64,000 nucleotides of DNA from Sulfurospirillum sp964466465 (GTDB taxonomy: Bacteria > Campylobacterota > Campylobacteria > Campylobacterales > Sulfurospirillaceae). The stretch is taken from positions 1 through 64,000 of the forward strand of contig CAYXNJ010000008.1 of assembly GCA_964466465.1 (NCBI GenBank), read 5' to 3'. Each line of letters starts with the position of its first letter. Position 1 is the stretch's first letter. Under the pieces are notes generated by a model. It searched no databases and had not been told where the DNA came from. It was given only the letters and a program-made list of their open reading frames with translations. Position numbers and translations under genes: made by a program. Below are positions 61,718-64,000 of this stretch, piece after piece.

Positions 61718-63918
61718 TGGAAAAACTTTTTTCTAAACTTGATCTTGCTGATTATGCAAGTTCTTTTAAACACTTTTTGGCACGTCAAAAACCTCTGTTT
61801 ATGGAAGGCGATGCCAATTTGCATTATAAGCTCATTCATGAACTTTTAATGCGTGATCGCCTTAAACCACTTCCTGAAGTTCCCGCTTTGGATGTAAGTT
61901 TAATGCATCTAAGTAAAATGGGAGTTTTGCGACTTCAAGAGATTTTTGCGTTTGTTCAGATTATTAATTATATGCAGTATCTTAAAAATATATTGAATGA
62001 TCAAAGCCTTGGTGAGTGGATACAGCGTATTCTCATTCCTAGCGAGATTACACACATTTGTGGCTATTTTGATGACAAAGGTGAGCTTAAAGCCAGTGTT
62101 GATGAGCAGTTTGCAAGTATTGCTCAAAGTCTTAAAATGGTCAAAGATGAGATGAATAGCACACTTCGTCGTCTTATCTCAACGGAGAAAATTGCACTTT
62201 ACTTAGCAGACAAGCAAATTCACTATATCAATAACCAAGAAGCACTTTTGGTTCGTGGTGGTTTTAACCACGTCTTAAAAGGTAATGTCATCGGACGTAG
62301 TAGCAGTGGATTTTTTTATGTAGTGCCTGAAGCACTTTCTAAATTGGTGAGTCGTGAGAGTGAACTCTTAGATCGCAAGGAAGAACTTACGTATAAGTAT
62401 GCGAAACAGATTTCTTCCGTTTTTACCAAACAGCTTAAATTTTTAGGCTTTATCAACAAAGAGTTTGACCGTTTTGATGCGTATTATGCCAGAGTGGCTT
62501 ACGCAAGAGAAAAAGATATGGAATTTGTACTTCCCTCTAAAAACAACGTCATTAAATTAGATAATTTTGCGCATCCAGCTTTGGCAAATCCAAAACCGAT
62601 TACAATTGATTTTTCTAAACAAGTTTTGATGATTACCGGTGTGAATGCGGGTGGTAAGACGATGCTATTAAAGTCCATCCTCTCTGCTGCTATTTTAAGT
62701 AAGTATCTTCTTCCTATGCGAATTGATGCAAAACACTCGAGCATTGGTTCATTTAAAGAGATTTTTGCGATTTTAGATGATCCTCAAAATGTCAAAAATG
62801 ACATTTCAACCTTTGCGGGACGTATGAGCGAGTTTAGTAAACTCTTTGGCAAGAAAACAGCTTTAGTGGGTGTCGATGAGATCGAACTTGGAACAGACGC
62901 AGATGAAGCAGCCAATCTTTTTAAAGTGATGATTGAAAAACTCATCGATAAAGAGATGAAAATTGTTATAACCACACACCATAAACGCTTGGCTTCTTTA
63001 CTTGCAACCCATCCTGAAGTGGAACTCTTGGCTGCTATTTATGATGAAAAGACGGAACGTCCAACCTATGGCTTTTTAAAAGGAACCATTGGAAAGAGTT
63101 ATGCGTTTGAAACAGCTCTTCGTTACGGCATTCCTCAAATGCTTGTTGCTGAAGCGCGTGTCCTGTACGGCGAAGATAAAGAGAAGCTCAATGAGTTGAT
63201 TCAGAAAAATATTGACCTTGAACTAAAGATGCGCCAAACCTCTGAAGAGCTTGATGCAAGGCTCAAAGAGGTAGAAAAACTCAAAGAGTCTTTACGTGAT
63301 GAAAAAGAGCGTGTCAGAGAAGAGTTTGATCATGCTTACTCTAAAATGTCTAAAGAGTTTAATCAAGCCATAGGGGAAGCTAAAAAGGCGATTAAAAGCT
63401 CGGACACCAAAGAGTCTCACCGCCTTCTAAACAAAGCAAACCAGCTTCATCAAGAGACTAAACGTGTTGTGCCTGAGCAAAAAGCAGAGTCTTTAGTTGT
63501 GGGCGATAAGATTAAGTATGGAAGCTCAAAAGGTGTGATTAAGAGCATCAAAAAAGATGAAGCAATGATAGAATGTGATGGCATTAGCCTTCGTGTCCCT
63601 CTTTCAAAACTCAAGCGAAGCGGCAATCAGCCAAAAGTACACAAATCTGGCGTTGTCATTTCTAAAGAGACACCGAGTGGTTCAATGATTTTAGACTTAC
63701 ATGGACTAAGAGCCGATGAAGCGGTTGAAAGACTCGATAAGTTTTTAAGTGATGCCCTTATTAACGGCTTTGATGAGGTCTTGGTCTATCATGGCATTGG
63801 AACGGGAAAATTAGCATACGCAGTACGAACGTTTTTAAGTACCTATCCTTCCTTAGTTTCCTATGGAGATGCACCTATCAATATGGGTGGCTTTGGTGCG
63901 ACACTTATTAAGCTTTAA
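61717..63918 (+). CDS. mutS2: MutS2 endonuclease/ATPase
   Basis: 733 residues. MutS-type ATPase with Walker A TGVNAGGKTMLLKSI (about 307), Walker B LVGVDEIELGTD, and TTHHKRLASLL. A long coiled coil (about 490-590) is followed by the C-terminal Smr nuclease domain (LDLHGLRADEAVERL...VYHGIGTGKLAYAVR). Reported roles in relatives: suppression of recombination, repair of oxidised DNA, and ribosome rescue in Gram-positives. ATG at 61717 overlaps the preceding TAA (TAATG). Confidence 0.93.
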   Translation: MEKLFSKLDLADYASSFKHFLARQKPLFMEGDANLHYKLIHELLMRDRLKPLPEVPALDVSLMHLSKMGVLRLQEIFAFVQIINYMQYLKNILNDQSLGEWIQRILIPSEITHICGYFDDKGELKASVDEQFASIAQSLKMVKDEMNSTLRRLISTEKIALYLADKQIHYINNQEALLVRGGFNHVLKGNVIGRSSSGFFYVVPEALSKLVSRESELLDRKEELTYKYAKQISSVFTKQLKFLGFINKEFDRFDAYYARVAYAREKDMEFVLPSKNNVIKLDNFAHPALANPKPITIDFSKQVLMITGVNAGGKTMLLKSILSAAILSKYLLPMRIDAKHSSIGSFKEIFAILDDPQNVKNDISTFAGRMSEFSKLFGKKTALVGVDEIELGTDADEAANLFKVMIEKLIDKEMKIVITTHHKRLASLLATHPEVELLAAIYDEKTERPTYGFLKGTIGKSYAFETALRYGIPQMLVAEARVLYGEDKEKLNELIQKNIDLELKMRQTSEELDARLKEVEKLKESLRDEKERVREEFDHAYSKMSKEFNQAIGEAKKAIKSSDTKESHRLLNKANQLHQETKRVVPEQKAESLVVGDKIKYGSSKGVIKSIKKDEAMIECDGISLRVPLSKLKRSGNQPKVHKSGVVISKETPSGSMILDLHGLRADEAVERLDKFLSDALINGFDEVLVYHGIGTGKLAYAVRTFLSTYPSLVSYGDAPINMGGFGATLIKL

Positions 63919-63977
63919 AAAAGCTTGATACAAGAGCATAAACTTTAAAATCATATAAAATCTAAACAAGACTCTTT

Positions 63978-63983
63978 TATAAT
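63978..63983 (+). promoter_or_regulatory. -10 promoter element at window end
   Basis: TTTTATAATAAAGG carries TATAAT; AAAGG and a GTG at 63996 follow, so a new gene probably starts at the window edge. Confidence 0.5.
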
Positions 63984-64000
63984 AAAGGTACTATAGTGAA

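Noticed and set aside
1..64000. CRISPR array, prophage or IS element
   Set aside because: No regularly spaced direct repeats, transposase or phage structural genes were found in the translated frames.

Overview
The window looks like chromosomal DNA of a Campylobacterota (Epsilonproteobacteria) species, most probably a Sulfurospirillum or a close relative. The signs are AT-rich DNA, frequent TTG starts, a tmRNA with an ANN...AYALAA-type tag, a fused CcsBA cytochrome c assembly protein, an HP0268-type small protein followed by miaB, and the ileS / small ORF / gatA / guaB order that I recall from Campylobacter. Genus and species are inferred from gene content only; no search was run.

1-15.8 kb is mostly core genome. 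It holds HP0268-like, miaB, a DUF374 acyltransferase and a three-gene set resembling PilM/PilN/PilO. These are followed by tilS-rimO-panC (minus), prfB, a small conserved gene, a DUF945 protein and an EI24 membrane protein. Next come rho-dnaX-asparaginase-like (minus) and uppS.

15.8-21.5 kb is accessory-like. hcp (nitrosative/redox stress) has an ideal FNR/CRP-type box. Behind it lies a small island with a DUF433/DUF5615 toxin-antitoxin pair and a gene broken by an in-frame TAA, and the island ends in a degenerate second copy of the hcp 3' end. A two-gene unit follows, in which both products carry an ExK nuclease-like motif (NERD plus C4 zinc finger, and an unknown protein). Then come an S4 protein and an unknown protein.

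21.5-30.6 kb holds a Rieske/cytochrome b operon without a haem c subunit, plus hemJ, flanked by inverted copies of an intergenic palindromic repeat. It continues with a DEAD-box helicase, a GntP permease, YcaO, an unknown coiled-coil protein and tmRNA.

30.6-44.5 kb is a transport locus: a lipoprotein, a Cache-domain histidine kinase divergent from an OmpR-type regulator, the TRAP transporter dctPQM, two tandem paralogous porins, and a complete branched-chain-amino-acid-type ABC transporter (livKHMGF). Strong hairpins follow both periplasmic binding-protein genes within their operons. 44.5-50 kb holds ccsBA, a small membrane protein, six tRNA genes and cinA.

50.3-63.9 kb is one long plus-strand series: ileS, a 42-residue membrane ORF, gatA, guaB, metX, xseB, a nitrilase-fold protein without its catalytic cysteine, a ThiF-like protein, a dapC-like aminotransferase, murC, a small membrane protein and mutS2.

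The best candidates for something undescribed are the NERD/ExK gene pair with its neighbouring hcp-linked island, the Rieske/cytochrome b complex lacking cytochrome c1, the PilMNO-like trio, and the four-copy intergenic repeat.
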